Assembly (NCBI RefSeq): GCF_001267405.1
Contig: NZ_CP012369.1
Coordinates: 1,204,001-1,268,000, forward strand
From: Moorella thermoacetica
Lineage (GTDB): Bacteria; Bacillota; DSM-521; Neomoorellales; Neomoorellaceae
Direction of reading: 5' to 3'
DNA: 64,000 nt
This document shows positions 8,446 to 16,411 of this stretch, in pieces. The notes under the pieces are model-generated. The model searched no databases. It was not told the DNA's origin and was given only the letters and a program-made list of their open reading frames with translations. The position numbers and the translations under genes were made by a program. Position 1 is the first letter of the stretch. The number at the start of each line of letters is the position of its first letter.

Positions 8446-8474
8446 ATTTTAGCAAACAAAAAGCGACGGGCCAA
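8446..8474 (-). promoter_or_regulatory. aspA promoter candidate inside the upstream terminator
   Basis: The minus strand reads TTGGCC, 17 bases, TAAAAT, about 18 bases before the aspA start. The -35 box lies within the terminator hairpin of the preceding operon. Confidence 0.5.
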
Positions 8475-8491
8475 TTAAATGCCAATCGCTT
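8455..8491 (-). terminator. Intrinsic terminator after the small Cys protein gene
   Basis: The minus strand folds AAGCGA / TCGCTT with an inner GGC / GCC pairing, followed by TTTTTGTTT. It lies about 85 bases past the stop at 8575. Confidence 0.6.
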
Positions 8492-8574
8492 CCGGGATAA
8501 TTTAGCGATAATATGCCTACCAGTCGCTTAATTCTCAGGGGGTTACCATCAGTTTTTAACGTAAGGCCGGCCAG

Positions 8575-8886
8575 CTATTTTTGCACAAAGATATGGGCGT
8601 CCCCGGGCAGGGCCAAACCTGCGGCTACTTCCACGGCTTTGATTATGCCCGGTAGCACCGGGCAGGCAGCATGGGGGCAGTACTGGAAAAATAATTCCCG
8701 CAGGCGGCTGTTGCCTTTGAAGCTAATCTCCTCCAGGGGGTTAAGGGTGCCCAGATCGGCGGCAATCTTCTGGATATTGGGACAGGTGGTGTTAAGATTC
8801 AGGTCGCAGGAAAACATGTCCGGAGCTTCAGCCTGGATCTCGGTTTGGAAGCCGCAAATGCCCGCTTCGACTTTTACCTTAGCCAT
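8575..8886 (-). CDS. Small conserved-looking Cys protein, 103 aa
   Basis: Function unknown. It opens MAKVKVEAGICGF and has six cysteines, including CPNIQKI and YCPHAACPVLPGIIKAVEVAAGLALPGDAHIFV at the end. The cysteine pattern, short length and anaerobe context suggest a small family that could bind a metal or an Fe-S cluster; this is inference. GAAAGGGG precedes ATG 8886. It lies 71 bases downstream of mgsA and ahead of a terminator, so it is probably the second gene of an mgsA transcript. Confidence 0.6.
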   Translation of the reverse strand: MAKVKVEAGICGFQTEIQAEAPDMFSCDLNLNTTCPNIQKIAADLGTLNPLEEISFKGNSRLRELFFQYCPHAACPVLPGIIKAVEVAAGLALPGDAHIFVQK

Positions 8887-8957
8887 AAAGCAACCCCTTT
8901 CTTTCCGCCTCCCTGCCGGGGCTGAAAATATCCTTTCTTCCTTCACCGGCTTTCCCG

Positions 8958-9344
8958 TTAAGCCTGGCGGTTGCCGGGATGGTCTTGCATGTACCGCAGA
9001 AAGATGGCCGCTGTGGCCAGGTTGGTAGCGGCCGGTACATTATGAACGTCACAGATGCGCAGAAGGGCGTTGATATCCGGTTCATGGGGCTGGGGCGTCA
9101 GGGGATCGCGCAGGAAGATAACCAGGTCCAATCGTCCCCTGGCCACCAGGGACCCCATCTGCTGGTCGCCACCCAGGGGACCGGACATAAGCCGGTGAAC
9201 CTTCAGGCCGGTGCGCTCCATAATCCTTTTCCCGGTAGTACCGGTAGCCACCAGGCGATGGCCGGCAAATAACTCCTTATGTTCATCAACAAAATTAACC
9301 AGGTCATCCTTCTTGCGGTCGTGGGCAATGAGGGCAATACGCAT
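8958..9344 (-). CDS. mgsA: Methylglyoxal synthase
   Basis: Converts dihydroxyacetone phosphate to methylglyoxal and phosphate, a glycolytic overflow bypass. The 128-residue length is typical. Visible motifs are the phosphate-binding loop ATGTTGKRI (about 33-41), [11 protein letters not shown] (about 54-64) with the catalytic Asp, and [14 protein letters not shown] (about 77-90), then NLATA near the end. ATG 9344 has GGAGG nine bases upstream. The 237-base upstream region carries a perfect 20-base palindrome that could be an operator. Confidence 0.95.
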   Translation of the reverse strand: MRIALIAHDRKKDDLVNFVDEHKELFAGHRLVATGTTGKRIMERTGLKVHRLMSGPLGGDQQMGSLVARGRLDLVIFLRDPLTPQPHEPDINALLRICDVHNVPAATNLATAAIFLRYMQDHPGNRQA

Positions 9345-9509
9345 TATTTTATCCTCCGCAGACGTTTCTTATTCCGGCCGGCCTTGGTTTCATCACCCTA
9401 ATGTAGCAGCTTATGGCTAACCCCTGGAACAGGTCGCCAGCCCCGCTTTCAAAAATGCCAGCCATAGGATAGATTATTTATTCGGCAAAGATCCACCTTT
9501 TCCTTCTGC

Positions 9510-9529
9510 TATAGAAAAGCTTTTCTATA
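9510..9529. promoter_or_regulatory. Perfect 20-bp palindrome upstream of mgsA
   Basis: TATAGAAAAG is followed directly by its reverse complement. It lies about 165 bases before the mgsA start and 53 bases past the stop of the YkgJ-type gene. No T-tract follows on either strand, so an operator is more likely than a terminator. The rest of 9345-9581 shows nothing clear. Confidence 0.4.
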
Positions 9530-9581
9530 TTTAAAGCCCCCGAGAACTTACTTTTTCAACCATCCCTTATACCAGAGTGCC

Positions 9582-10253
9582 TTAATAATCATCTGGATTA
9601 TAAAGACCTCGCCAGAGCTCCGGGGGGCAAAGTGCCTTGAGGGTTATTTCCGCGTAACTATGGCAGCCAGCAAAGGGGGTGGGCTGCCAGTCAGAGGGGC
9701 GTATTCCGGGCGGCGTAGTTTTTTGTCGTGCCAGCCAGTAACGTACCAGTTCGTCTTCACCCGTGTTGACGATCCTCTCCCGAAGCAACCGGGCCGGCCG
9801 GGTGAGGGGAGAACAGAAATAGGTGCGGCAGATTAGAGGCCGGTGGTTATAAATCCGGCAGCGGCGCCGGCTGGGTTCCAGGAGCAGGCAGTAACCCTCG
9901 GCATCTGTTCGAAGGGTAATATCCACGGCCCGGCCTACCAGGTGCACCTGGCAATATTTTTCCAGGATTTTGGGTAAAGGCAAATCCTTCCCGGTAAGGT
10001 CCCTTAACCCCTGTTGTAACCCGTACACGTCTAGAATGGTAAGGGGGAGGCGCCCGCCGCAGCAGTGGTCGCAACCAAGGCAATCGCCATCCGGGTTATA
10101 AGGGCGGAAGAGGCGGGCTGGCTCCAGCCCTTCAACGGCTGCGATATAGTCAGCTACTCTGGCGCCGGGAGTTAAAACCTGCAGATCATATCCCTGTTTG
10201 CCGTTAACTCGCCAGTAACGCGCCCGGACAGGGTTCTTTGGCTCACCTGGCAT
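9582..10253 (-). CDS. YkgJ-type cysteine-cluster protein
   Basis: Member of the YkgJ/Fli-B zinc- or iron-cysteine cluster families, of unproven function. The hallmark CLGCDHCCGG (C-x2-C-x2-CC, about residues 58-67) is followed by CQVH, then CLLLEPSRRRCRIYNHRPLICRTYFC, giving the expected eight-plus cysteines. ATG 10253 was chosen with AGGTGA six bases upstream; TTG one codon earlier is possible. It lies 21 bases downstream of hydF in the same direction, so it is probably co-transcribed; a link to Fe-S biology would fit but is only inferred. Confidence 0.75.
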   Translation of the reverse strand: MPGEPKNPVRARYWRVNGKQGYDLQVLTPGARVADYIAAVEGLEPARLFRPYNPDGDCLGCDHCCGGRLPLTILDVYGLQQGLRDLTGKDLPLPKILEKYCQVHLVGRAVDITLRTDAEGYCLLLEPSRRRCRIYNHRPLICRTYFCSPLTRPARLLRERIVNTGEDELVRYWLARQKTTPPGIRPSDWQPTPFAGCHSYAEITLKALCPPELWRGLYNPDDY

Positions 10254-10274
10254 CAATGATCACCTGATCGATAT

Positions 10275-11492
10275 TTATTCCCCCAGCCATTCCATCAAGG
10301 CCAGGGGGAAGGGTTCCAGGGCCCGTTCCAGGACACCGTGGACGAAGGCCAAGAGGACGCCATAGTTCACAATGGGAACCCCGGCTTCTTTAGCCAGCTG
10401 GATGCGATAGAGCATTTCCCGGCGATTGATCATACAGCCGCCGCAATGGATAATAACTTTATAGCTGGCCACATCCTCGGGAAAACCGCTCCCGGAATAC
10501 CAGCTGAACTGCAGGTCACCGCCAACATACTGGCGCAACCAGCGGGGTATCTGCACCTTGCCGATGTCATCAGCCTGGCGGTGGTGGGTGCAGGCCTCGG
10601 CAATCAGGACTTTATCCCCTGGCTGTAAATTTTTTACCGCCCTGGCACCACGAACCAATTCTACCAGATCCCCTTTATAGCGGGCGAAGAGGATGGAGAA
10701 GGAGGTCATCCAGACGCCGGGGGGCGTGTCGGCAGCTACCTTGAGAAAGGCCTGAGAATCGGTGATGACAATCTTCGGGGGTGGGATCTTGGCCAGGGCG
10801 AGCTTTAGTTCCCGCTCTTTGACCACCAGGCCCATAGCATCGTGGTCCAGCAGGTCCCGCAGGGTCTGAACCTGGGGCAGGATCAAGCGACCTTTGGGTG
10901 CCGCCAGGTCGATGGGCGCCACCAGGACGGCCATTTCCCCTGGGCCCACTAGATCGGCAACGATGTACGGTTCCTCGAAGTCGGCCGGGGCGGCCTTGAT
11001 GAGCTCTCCCTTTAATTCTTCTATACCCTGGCGGGTCAGGGCGCTCACTGGCAGGACCCGTTGCCCCAGGGTTTTCTCCAGGCCGGGGAGAAGTTCCATA
11101 CCGCCCTGATCGATTTTATTTAAGACTATCACCAGGGGCAGCCTTTCTTCCTTTAAACGCTGTTGCAGCTCCAGCTCGTAAGGTCCGGCTCCGGCGGCCG
11201 GGTCCAGGACCAGAATGGCCAGGTCGGTGCGGCGTAATACTTCCATGGTCTTCTTGACCCTCAGGGTGCCCAGTTCCCCCACGTCGTCAATACCGGCCGT
11301 ATCGATTAGGACCACTGGCCCCAGGGGCAGGATCTCCATGGATTTCATGACCGGGTCGGTGGTCGTCCCGGGTACGCTGGAGACCACCGCCAGGTCCTGG
11401 TTGGTCAGGGCATTGATCAGGCTGGACTTACCTGCGTTACGGCGGCCGAAGATGGCTATATGCAGGCGGTTGCCCCGCGGCGTTGTGTCCAT
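10275..11492 (-). CDS. hydF: [FeFe]-hydrogenase H-cluster maturation GTPase HydF
   Basis: Scaffold GTPase on which the 2Fe subcluster of [FeFe]-hydrogenase is assembled before transfer to HydA. Residues 10-175 are a TrmE-like G domain: FGRRNAGKSS (G1), DTAGIDD (G3), NKID (G4). The C-terminal half is the dimerisation and cluster domain with the HydF ligand set CTHHR ... HCGGC. GAGGGTG lies upstream of ATG 11492; an in-frame GTG is three codons earlier. HydE and HydG are not in this window. tatA precedes it behind a terminator. Confidence 0.93.
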   Translation of the reverse strand: MDTTPRGNRLHIAIFGRRNAGKSSLINALTNQDLAVVSSVPGTTTDPVMKSMEILPLGPVVLIDTAGIDDVGELGTLRVKKTMEVLRRTDLAILVLDPAAGAGPYELELQQRLKEERLPLVIVLNKIDQGGMELLPGLEKTLGQRVLPVSALTRQGIEELKGELIKAAPADFEEPYIVADLVGPGEMAVLVAPIDLAAPKGRLILPQVQTLRDLLDHDAMGLVVKERELKLALAKIPPPKIVITDSQAFLKVAADTPPGVWMTSFSILFARYKGDLVELVRGARAVKNLQPGDKVLIAEACTHHRQADDIGKVQIPRWLRQYVGGDLQFSWYSGSGFPEDVASYKVIIHCGGCMINRREMLYRIQLAKEAGVPIVNYGVLLAFVHGVLERALEPFPLALMEWLGE

Positions 11493-11507
11493 CAAGCTCA
11501 CCCTCTC

Positions 11508-11534
11508 AAAAAAAATGGGAGCTTAACTCCCGTT
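11508..11534 (-). terminator. Intrinsic terminator after tatA
   Basis: The minus strand has GGGAG, a five-base loop, CTCCC, then ATTTTTTTT. It lies between the tatA stop and the hydF start. Confidence 0.75.
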
Positions 11535-11756
11535 TTAACTGGCCTGTCTCGTTGCTTTCTCTTTATCAGAGTTGTTGTTACCGTCGTCGATTTTAGCCGC
11601 TTCTTTAATCTCCTCGGTTACCGAATTGGTTGCGTTCTTAAATTCCCTGATACCCTTACCCAGGGCGCGGCCTACCTCGGGCAGCTTGCCGGGACCGAAG
11701 ATAATAAGGGCCAGGATTAGAATCAGGATTAACTCAGGAGCTCCGAGACCAAACAT
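11535..11756 (-). CDS. tatA: Twin-arginine translocase subunit TatA/E
   Basis: Pore-forming subunit of the Tat protein exporter. The 73-residue protein has the classic [20 protein letters not shown] membrane helix (1-20), the FGP-x-KLPE hinge (20-26), and an amphipathic helix ([14 protein letters not shown]), then an acidic tail. ATG 11756 has GGAGGTG upstream; the longer frame to 11789 is rejected. It directly follows tatC, making a minimal TatAC system. Confidence 0.93.
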   Translation of the reverse strand: MFGLGAPELILILILALIIFGPGKLPEVGRALGKGIREFKNATNSVTEEIKEAAKIDDGNNNSDKEKATRQAS

Positions 11757-11804
11757 CTTCTTCACCTCCTGCCTGGAATAATTGTACAACTTTCGGGAGC
11801 AAAT

Positions 11805-12548
11805 TTAAATACCTTCTTGCCGGACCTTTTCTTCCCGCTTGCGGCGAACCAGGTAAGATATCCAGATACTGGCTTCATAAAGAACTACCATGGGCAGCGC
11901 CATGAGGGTCTGGGAAACCATATCCGGTGTCGGGGTCACAACGGCAGCTACAATGAATATTATTAGAACGGCGTATTTGCGGTTTTTAGCCAGAAACCTG
12001 GGGGTCACCAGGCCCAGGTGAGTCAGGAGCATAATGATCAGGGGCAATTGAAAAACCGCGCCGAAGGGAAGGACAAACATACTCAGGAACCCGAAATACC
12101 TGGAGATGGTAATAAAGGGCATAAAACCTTCGCTGGCGGTTACCAGCAAGAAACATACCGCTGCCGGGAAAACAACCAGGTAACCAAAGACTACCCCGCC
12201 CACGAAGAGGATTATGGAAGCCGGCATGAGTATATATACCAGCCGTCTTTCATGGCTGTGCAGGGCCGGCAGGACGAAACTCCAGACCTCCCAGAGGATA
12301 ACCGGCAGGGCCAGAAAAATGGCTGCTACGAAACAAATCTTTATCGTCGTGAAAAAGGCCTCCCACGGGGTAATAAAGACCGGCTTGATACCCAGATCCT
12401 TCATGGGACGCAGGATTAAAGCTAGGAGTTGTTCCCGGAAACCGAAGTAGACGGCGATTGTAGCTATAACCAGGGCAATAATGGATACCAGGAGTACCCG
12501 GCGTAGGGCTTCCAGGTGTTCGGTCAGGGTCATGGACTTATCTTCCAT
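11805..12548 (-). CDS. tatC: Twin-arginine translocase subunit TatC
   Basis: Signal-peptide receptor of the Tat exporter, an inner-membrane protein with six helices. The conserved N-terminal HLEALRRVLL (about 10-19), the PWEAFFTTIK loop and FPFGAVFQLPL block are visible, and six hydrophobic stretches can be counted over 247 residues. GGAGGTG precedes ATG 12548. It stands 48 bases upstream of tatA in the same direction and follows menG by 81 bases. Confidence 0.95.
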   Translation of the reverse strand: MEDKSMTLTEHLEALRRVLLVSIIALVIATIAVYFGFREQLLALILRPMKDLGIKPVFITPWEAFFTTIKICFVAAIFLALPVILWEVWSFVLPALHSHERRLVYILMPASIILFVGGVVFGYLVVFPAAVCFLLVTASEGFMPFITISRYFGFLSMFVLPFGAVFQLPLIIMLLTHLGLVTPRFLAKNRKYAVLIIFIVAAVVTPTPDMVSQTLMALPMVVLYEASIWISYLVRRKREEKVRQEGI

Positions 12549-12629
12549 TACTGCACCTCCCTCCCCAGGCTACACCCATTATAACCTTACCCTCTCGGGA
12601 AAGCAACGTGAATGCTTGCGTTTCTATCT

Positions 12630-13331
12630 TTATACCTTCACGCCTACGTGGACGGCTACGATGCCACCGGTCAATTCAAAATAACGGGCTCCGGTAAAGC
12701 CCAGGTCGTGAAAATACTGCAGGACTTCTTCCTGGTGGGGGTAACCCTTGAGGGACCGGGGCAGGTAGCTGTAGGGCCCGTCCTGGCCGATGCCCAGGCG
12801 TCCCAGGAGGGGTACCAGGTGATCGAAATAAAGGTAGTAGACCTGTTTAAAAATAGGACGTGATGGTTTGGCCAATTCCAGGGAAACCACGCGGCCCCCG
12901 GGCCGGACAACCCGCTGCATCTCCGCCAGGCCACCCTTGACATCGGGGAGATTGCGCAGGCCAAAGGCGATGGTCGCGCAATCAAAGGTATTATCGGCAA
13001 AGGGCAGGTTCATAGCGTTGCCTTCCACCAGTTCCACCGCTGCGCCGTAGGGACTGGCGGCCAGGCGACGCCGGGCCACCTGGAGCATGGCCGGGGAAAA
13101 ATCCACGCCTACCACCCTTCCCCCCGGGGTGACTGCCCGCGCCAGCTCCAGGGAAAGCATTCCGGTACCGCAGCAGACGTCCAGGGCCCTGTCACCGGGT
13201 TTAAGGCCCGTGCGAGCAACGGTAAAACGCCGCCAGCCCCGGTCGCAATTAAAGCTGAGCAGGGTGTTTAGAAGGTCATAACGGTGAGCAATGGTGTCAA
13301 ATATCCCGCGGACGTATTCCTCTTTGGTCAT
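12630..13331 (-). CDS. menG: Demethylmenaquinone methyltransferase (MenG/UbiE)
   Basis: SAM-dependent C-methyltransferase that completes menaquinone. Residues 1-30 hold the family start (VRGIFDTIAHRYDLLNTLLSF), 48-60 the SAM-binding LDVCCGTGMLS, 73-80 VGVDFSPAML, and the end has the typical ARYFELTGGIVAVHVG. ATG 13331 overlaps the stop of the preceding HepS-like gene by four bases (ATGA), so translation is coupled. The same hepS-menG order occurs in Bacillus gerC, where a HepT gene follows; here tatC follows instead. Confidence 0.93.
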   Translation of the reverse strand: MTKEEYVRGIFDTIAHRYDLLNTLLSFNCDRGWRRFTVARTGLKPGDRALDVCCGTGMLSLELARAVTPGGRVVGVDFSPAMLQVARRRLAASPYGAAVELVEGNAMNLPFADNTFDCATIAFGLRNLPDVKGGLAEMQRVVRPGGRVVSLELAKPSRPIFKQVYYLYFDHLVPLLGRLGIGQDGPYSYLPRSLKGYPHQEEVLQYFHDLGFTGARYFELTGGIVAVHVGVKV

Positions 13332-14032
13332 AGAACCATCACTTTTTTCACAGGTAGCCTGCCGTTTAAAAATAAAAAGATTTCACCCAGTCCCTCCCGT
13401 ACCGGTCCTGGAGGCAGGTCGGCTATGACCCGGCAGGAATGAGGCGGTACAGCCTCACCGTTCCACAGGCGTCCCAGCATCAGGCCTATTTCTTGCCAGG
13501 TCCGGGTTTCCCGGGGTCCCGTCTTACCAAGCTGGCTGCCCAGGCGGGAAGCCTCCGTAGCCAGACTCACCCGGCCGCTATCCTTTTCCGGATAGGCCCC
13601 GCCGCAAACAACCGGCCCGGCAGCAGCTTCCTCTTGATGGCGGGCGGCATCCAGGTGCAGGTGACAAATCAGCCGGGATAAGGGCTCCAGGAACTCCAGG
13701 TTACCATCCCGGCAGAGGAGGTCAAAAAAACGGGTATAAAAATAGTCACCCATAAGGGTTTGCATGGCGACACCCTGGTTAACACGGCTGTGAATGAGGG
13801 AAGCCATGAAGATCAATTGAAACACGGCTGCCAGGGATAAAGCCCTGGGGCCGAAGTAACCCTGGCCGTGGGCACTTAAAAGAACAAGGGCTGGCAGGAA
13901 ATCCCGATCTATTTCATTCAAAGTGGGCAAAACAAATCCCAAAAACTGATCTTTGCGCCAGCTTGTTTCTTTATCCAGCCGCCGGCGAACCATCTCCAGC
14001 TCCGGTTGCAAAAAATGAAACAGGGCCAGCAA
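13328..14032 (-). CDS. HepS-like heptaprenyl diphosphate synthase subunit 1
   Basis: Looks like the small, non-catalytic subunit of a two-component long-chain prenyl diphosphate synthase that makes the menaquinone side chain. It has a prenyltransferase-like core (FQLIFMASLIHSRVNQG, then QTLMGDYFYTRFFDLL, about residues 70-107) but SRVNQ replaces the catalytic DDxxD motif and no second Asp-rich motif is seen, as in Bacillus HepS. Start is TTG 14032 with GGGGAGGG six bases upstream. It is translationally coupled to menG. The catalytic HepT partner must lie elsewhere. The exact family is by recall. Confidence 0.65.
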   Translation of the reverse strand: MLALFHFLQPELEMVRRRLDKETSWRKDQFLGFVLPTLNEIDRDFLPALVLLSAHGQGYFGPRALSLAAVFQLIFMASLIHSRVNQGVAMQTLMGDYFYTRFFDLLCRDGNLEFLEPLSRLICHLHLDAARHQEEAAAGPVVCGGAYPEKDSGRVSLATEASRLGSQLGKTGPRETRTWQEIGLMLGRLWNGEAVPPHSCRVIADLPPGPVREGLGEIFLFLNGRLPVKKVMVL

Positions 14033-14110
14033 AATTAGCCCTCCCCTACAGGAGATATGTATATCCTACTTCATATTCTATCTTAAAAGATTAATTCCTG
14101 CTAGATAAAG

Positions 14111-14157
14111 GCTTAAAAATGCCACAGGCCCTGCACGTTTTCCCCATGCAAGGCCTG
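14111..14157 (-). terminator. Intrinsic terminator after speD
   Basis: The minus strand pairs CAGGCC-TTGCA with TGCAG-GGCCTG over an 11-base loop, then TGGCATTTTT. It lies 45 bases past the speD stop. Confidence 0.65.
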
Positions 14158-14201
14158 TTAGCCATTACCTTTAGTTGTAGGTAATAAAATAAATATCCCT
14201 C

Positions 14202-14579
14202 CTACAGATTTACCGCCGCCGCCTGTGGAGGTTCTATAACGCCCCGCTCGATCTCGGTGGCGTGGACATCAGCTGCCTTGAATTTCTCCGTTAAGTAACG
14301 GCAGGCATCCCAGGGGTTTACCCGCTCCCCACAGGTAAAAACATCTACGGCAGCATACCCTAACTCCGGCCACGTATGGATTGCCAGGTGCGATTCAGAG
14401 ATGACCACCACGCCGCTGACACCCTGAGGGCTGAATTTATGGAAGCAGACTTCGCGGATTTCGGCACCGGCTTCGAGGGCGGCTTTGACCATGATTTCTT
14501 CAACCTTTTTAATGTCATTCAGGATCTCGAAGCTGCATCCATAAACCTCAGCTAAAACATGACGGCCCAATGCGCGCAA
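14202..14579 (-). CDS. speD: S-adenosylmethionine decarboxylase proenzyme
   Basis: Makes decarboxylated SAM, the aminopropyl donor for spermidine. It is a pyruvoyl enzyme: the proenzyme self-cleaves before Ser63 in [15 protein letters not shown], giving beta and alpha chains. His68 in HTWPE and Cys at about 83 (VDVFTCG) are the expected catalytic residues. At 125 residues it has the prokaryotic class 1B length. Start is TTG 14579, with GGAGGAGG eight bases upstream. It is a single-gene transcript with a clear promoter; no speE is nearby. Confidence 0.95.
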   Translation of the reverse strand: MRALGRHVLAEVYGCSFEILNDIKKVEEIMVKAALEAGAEIREVCFHKFSPQGVSGVVVISESHLAIHTWPELGYAAVDVFTCGERVNPWDACRYLTEKFKAADVHATEIERGVIEPPQAAAVNL

Positions 14580-14601
14580 TTATCATTCCTCCTCCAAGAT
14601 A

Positions 14602-14617
14602 AAAGTCTGGCAAGACT
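14602..14617 (-). other. Small inverted repeat in the speD leader
   Basis: AAGTCT and AGACTT, separated by four bases, lie just before the speD ribosome-binding site and after the promoter. It could form a 6-bp hairpin in the 5' leader. Confidence 0.3.
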
Positions 14618-14630
14618 TCAATCAAATCCA

Positions 14631-14659
14631 ATTGTAACCGCCCCGCCCCTTAATGTCAA
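14631..14659 (-). promoter_or_regulatory. speD sigma-A promoter
   Basis: The minus strand reads TTGACA, 17 bases, TACAAT, giving a near-consensus vegetative promoter about 50 bases before the TTG start. Confidence 0.8.
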
Positions 14660-14750
14660 CTAAAATTCGCAGTCGATGTCGGATAAAGTTGATGGGCCTG
14701 TCTGCCTTATGAAACAAGCAGCCTGGTACCACGTCAGGTCGCTTAACCTC

Positions 14751-15659
14751 CTATTTCCGGGCCACGTCGTGGCCCCCGAACTCGTGGCGCAGGGCGGCGA
14801 CCACCTTGGTAGCAAAGCTCTCCTCCTGCTCAGAGCGGTAACGCATCAGCAGGGCTGCCGTGATTACCGGCGCCGGTACCTTAAGCCGCAGGGCTTCTTC
14901 TATCGTCCACAGGCCTTCGCCCGAAGAATAGGCGATATCCTTGATGCCATCCAGGGTATTATCTTTAGCCAGGGCTTTTTCCATCAGGTCCATGAGCCAG
15001 CCGCGGATGACCGACCCGTGGCGCCAGACCCGGGCCACTTCCTTCAAGTCCAGCTTGAAGGGTGCGCCGGCCAGGACTTCCATGCCCTCGCCGATGGCCT
15101 GCATCATACCGTATTCAATGCCGTTATGGACCATTTTTACATAATGGCCGCTGCCGGGCGGCCCGGTATGGAGATAACCTCCGGGTACGGTGATATCTTT
15201 AAATAAAGGTTCCAGGTAAGCGAAAACCTCGTCCTCGGCTCCGACCATGCAGCAGGCACCGTGGCGAGCACCCTCTACACCGCCGCTGGTGCCGGAATCG
15301 ACAAGGTGGATGCCCTTTTCCTTTAAAAATTTATAACGGCGCAAGGTGTCCCGGTAGTGAGAGTTACCCCCGTCGACGATAATATCCCCGGGAGCAAGCA
15401 AAGGGGCTAATTGCTCAATAACTTCGTCCACGGCTTTGCCAGCCGGGATCATCAGCCAGACCAGGCGCGGGGTCTTTAGCTGGCCTGCTAGTTCTTCTAA
15501 ACTATAAGCGCCTTTAATTCCTTGCGCCGCGGCTTTGTCCACGGTAGCCTTAGTGCGGGCGTATCCTCGCACTTCATGACCATGATCCAGCATATTGAGG
15601 GCCAGGTTGAGGCCCATTCGACCAAGACCGACTAAGCCGATATGCAATCTAATATTCAT
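14751..15659 (-). CDS. gnd: 6-phosphogluconate dehydrogenase, short GndA/YqeC type
   Basis: Oxidative decarboxylation of 6-phosphogluconate to ribulose 5-phosphate. The N-terminal Rossmann motif GLVGLGRMGLNLALN and IIVDGGNSHYRDT are present, as is the substrate block SGTSGGVEGARHG and GHYVKMVHNGIEYGMMQ with the catalytic Lys and Asn. At about 302 residues it is the short form typical of Firmicutes and often NAD-dependent. The start is uncertain: ATG 15659 follows CAGGGG directly, and ATG 15668 or a downstream TTG are alternatives. It stands alone between the tRNA terminator and speD. Confidence 0.9.
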   Translation of the reverse strand: MNIRLHIGLVGLGRMGLNLALNMLDHGHEVRGYARTKATVDKAAAQGIKGAYSLEELAGQLKTPRLVWLMIPAGKAVDEVIEQLAPLLAPGDIIVDGGNSHYRDTLRRYKFLKEKGIHLVDSGTSGGVEGARHGACCMVGAEDEVFAYLEPLFKDITVPGGYLHTGPPGSGHYVKMVHNGIEYGMMQAIGEGMEVLAGAPFKLDLKEVARVWRHGSVIRGWLMDLMEKALAKDNTLDGIKDIAYSSGEGLWTIEEALRLKVPAPVITAALLMRYRSEQEESFATKVVAALRHEFGGHDVARK

Positions 15660-15756
15660 CCCCTGCATGTGAAATGTTTCTTATATTGTCCAGTACTATA
15701 CTTTTAGCATTAGTATCCTTATATTTTGCCGGCCTTATAATCCTCCTTATCTCAGC

Positions 15757-15769
15757 TTCGTTGAACGAA
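15757..15769. other. Short palindrome upstream of gnd
   Basis: TTCGTT-G-AACGAA lies between the tRNA terminator and the gnd start. It could be an operator but is short enough to arise by chance. Confidence 0.2.
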
Positions 15770-15775
15770 CAGTAA

Positions 15776-15801
15776 ATAAAAAGACGCCCTTACAGGCGTC
15801 C
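15776..15801 (-). terminator. Intrinsic terminator after tRNA-Pro
   Basis: The minus strand folds GACGCC, six bases, GGCGTC, then TTTTTATTT, nine bases past the tRNA CCA end. Confidence 0.85.
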
Positions 15802-15809
15802 TGAAAAAC

Positions 15810-15887
15810 TGGTCGGAGCGACTGGACTTGAACCAGCGGCCTCTACCACCCCAAGGTAGCGCTCTAGCCAAACTGAGCTACGCCCCG
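15810..15887 (-). tRNA. tRNA-Pro, anticodon GGG
   Basis: Folds as a full cloverleaf. The acceptor CGGGGCG pairs with CGCTCCG, the D-stem is GCTC/GAGC, the anticodon stem CTACC/GGTAG has loop TTGGGGT (anticodon GGG, reads CCC/CCU), and the T-arm carries GGTTCAAGTCC. The CCA end is encoded. Confidence 0.93.
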
Positions 15888-15908
15888 TTATTTCTTTGTG
15901 CAAGCTAA

Positions 15909-15938
15909 AGTATACCACCTTGCGGCCGGTATTGTCAA
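15909..15938 (-). promoter_or_regulatory. Promoter of tRNA-Pro
   Basis: The minus strand reads TTGACA, 18 bases, TATACT, about 22 bases before the tRNA 5' end. Confidence 0.75.
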
Positions 15939-16010
15939 CACTTTGAGCAGGTTATGGACGGAATGGTAAATGTAAATGTACGGACCCACCCTGGCTGCAG
16001 CAAGGGCCGC

Positions 16011-16225
16011 TTAAGTTATTACCAGGTCCTGCCCCATTTTAAAGGCAGCGGCCAGCTCTTCCGGGTGTTCGCGGATGGCACCGGAGGCATCAACGCCGCG
16101 GACCAGCAGTTCCCTGGTGTAATCCCGCAGAGTCAGATTAATTACTGGCAGCGCAACCGCAGTCTGGATATAGCAGTTGGCGTCAACAAAACTACAGGTC
16201 GACTGGCAGGTGTAAAACTTAAAGA
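16011..16225 (-). pseudogene. Open frame after rubredoxin without a start; possible gene remnant
   Basis: From the rubredoxin stop onward the minus strand stays open for about 70 codons in one frame with native-looking codon use, ending TRELLVRGVDASGAIREH then PEELAAAFKMGQDLVIT. No ATG, GTG or TTG with a ribosome-binding site lies after the rubredoxin stop; the only upstream start lies deep inside rub. I do not recognise the family. It looks like the C-terminal remnant of a larger gene, or a non-canonically started small gene. Confidence 0.35.
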
Positions 16226-16387
16226 TCAGGTCTCCGGTTCGAAGGCTTCTTTGCCGGCGCTGCACAGGGGGCAGACCCAGTCTTCGGGTAAATCGGCAAA
16301 GGGAGTTCCCGGGGCAATACCGTTGTCGGGATCGCCTTCAGCCGGGTCATAGACGTAGCCGCAAACGGTACAGCTATATTTTTCCAT
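16226..16387 (-). CDS. rub: Rubredoxin, 53 aa
   Basis: Small electron carrier with one Fe(SCys)4 site. The sequence opens [15 protein letters not shown] and closes [15 protein letters not shown], giving both CxxC pairs. The middle [15 protein letters not shown] is the typical rubredoxin loop. AGGAGG lies ten bases before ATG 16387. It is the second gene of the dfx-rub operon, 24 bases after dfx, and probably passes electrons to the superoxide reductase. The gene is short and easy to miss. Confidence 0.96.
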   Translation of the reverse strand: MEKYSCTVCGYVYDPAEGDPDNGIAPGTPFADLPEDWVCPLCSAGKEAFEPET

Positions 16388-16411
16388 ATTACTTATTCCT
16401 CCTGACTTAAA

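Noticed and set aside
15757-15769. LexA-type operator before gnd
   Set aside because: TTCGTT-G-AACGAA is too short and does not match the Firmicute LexA box.
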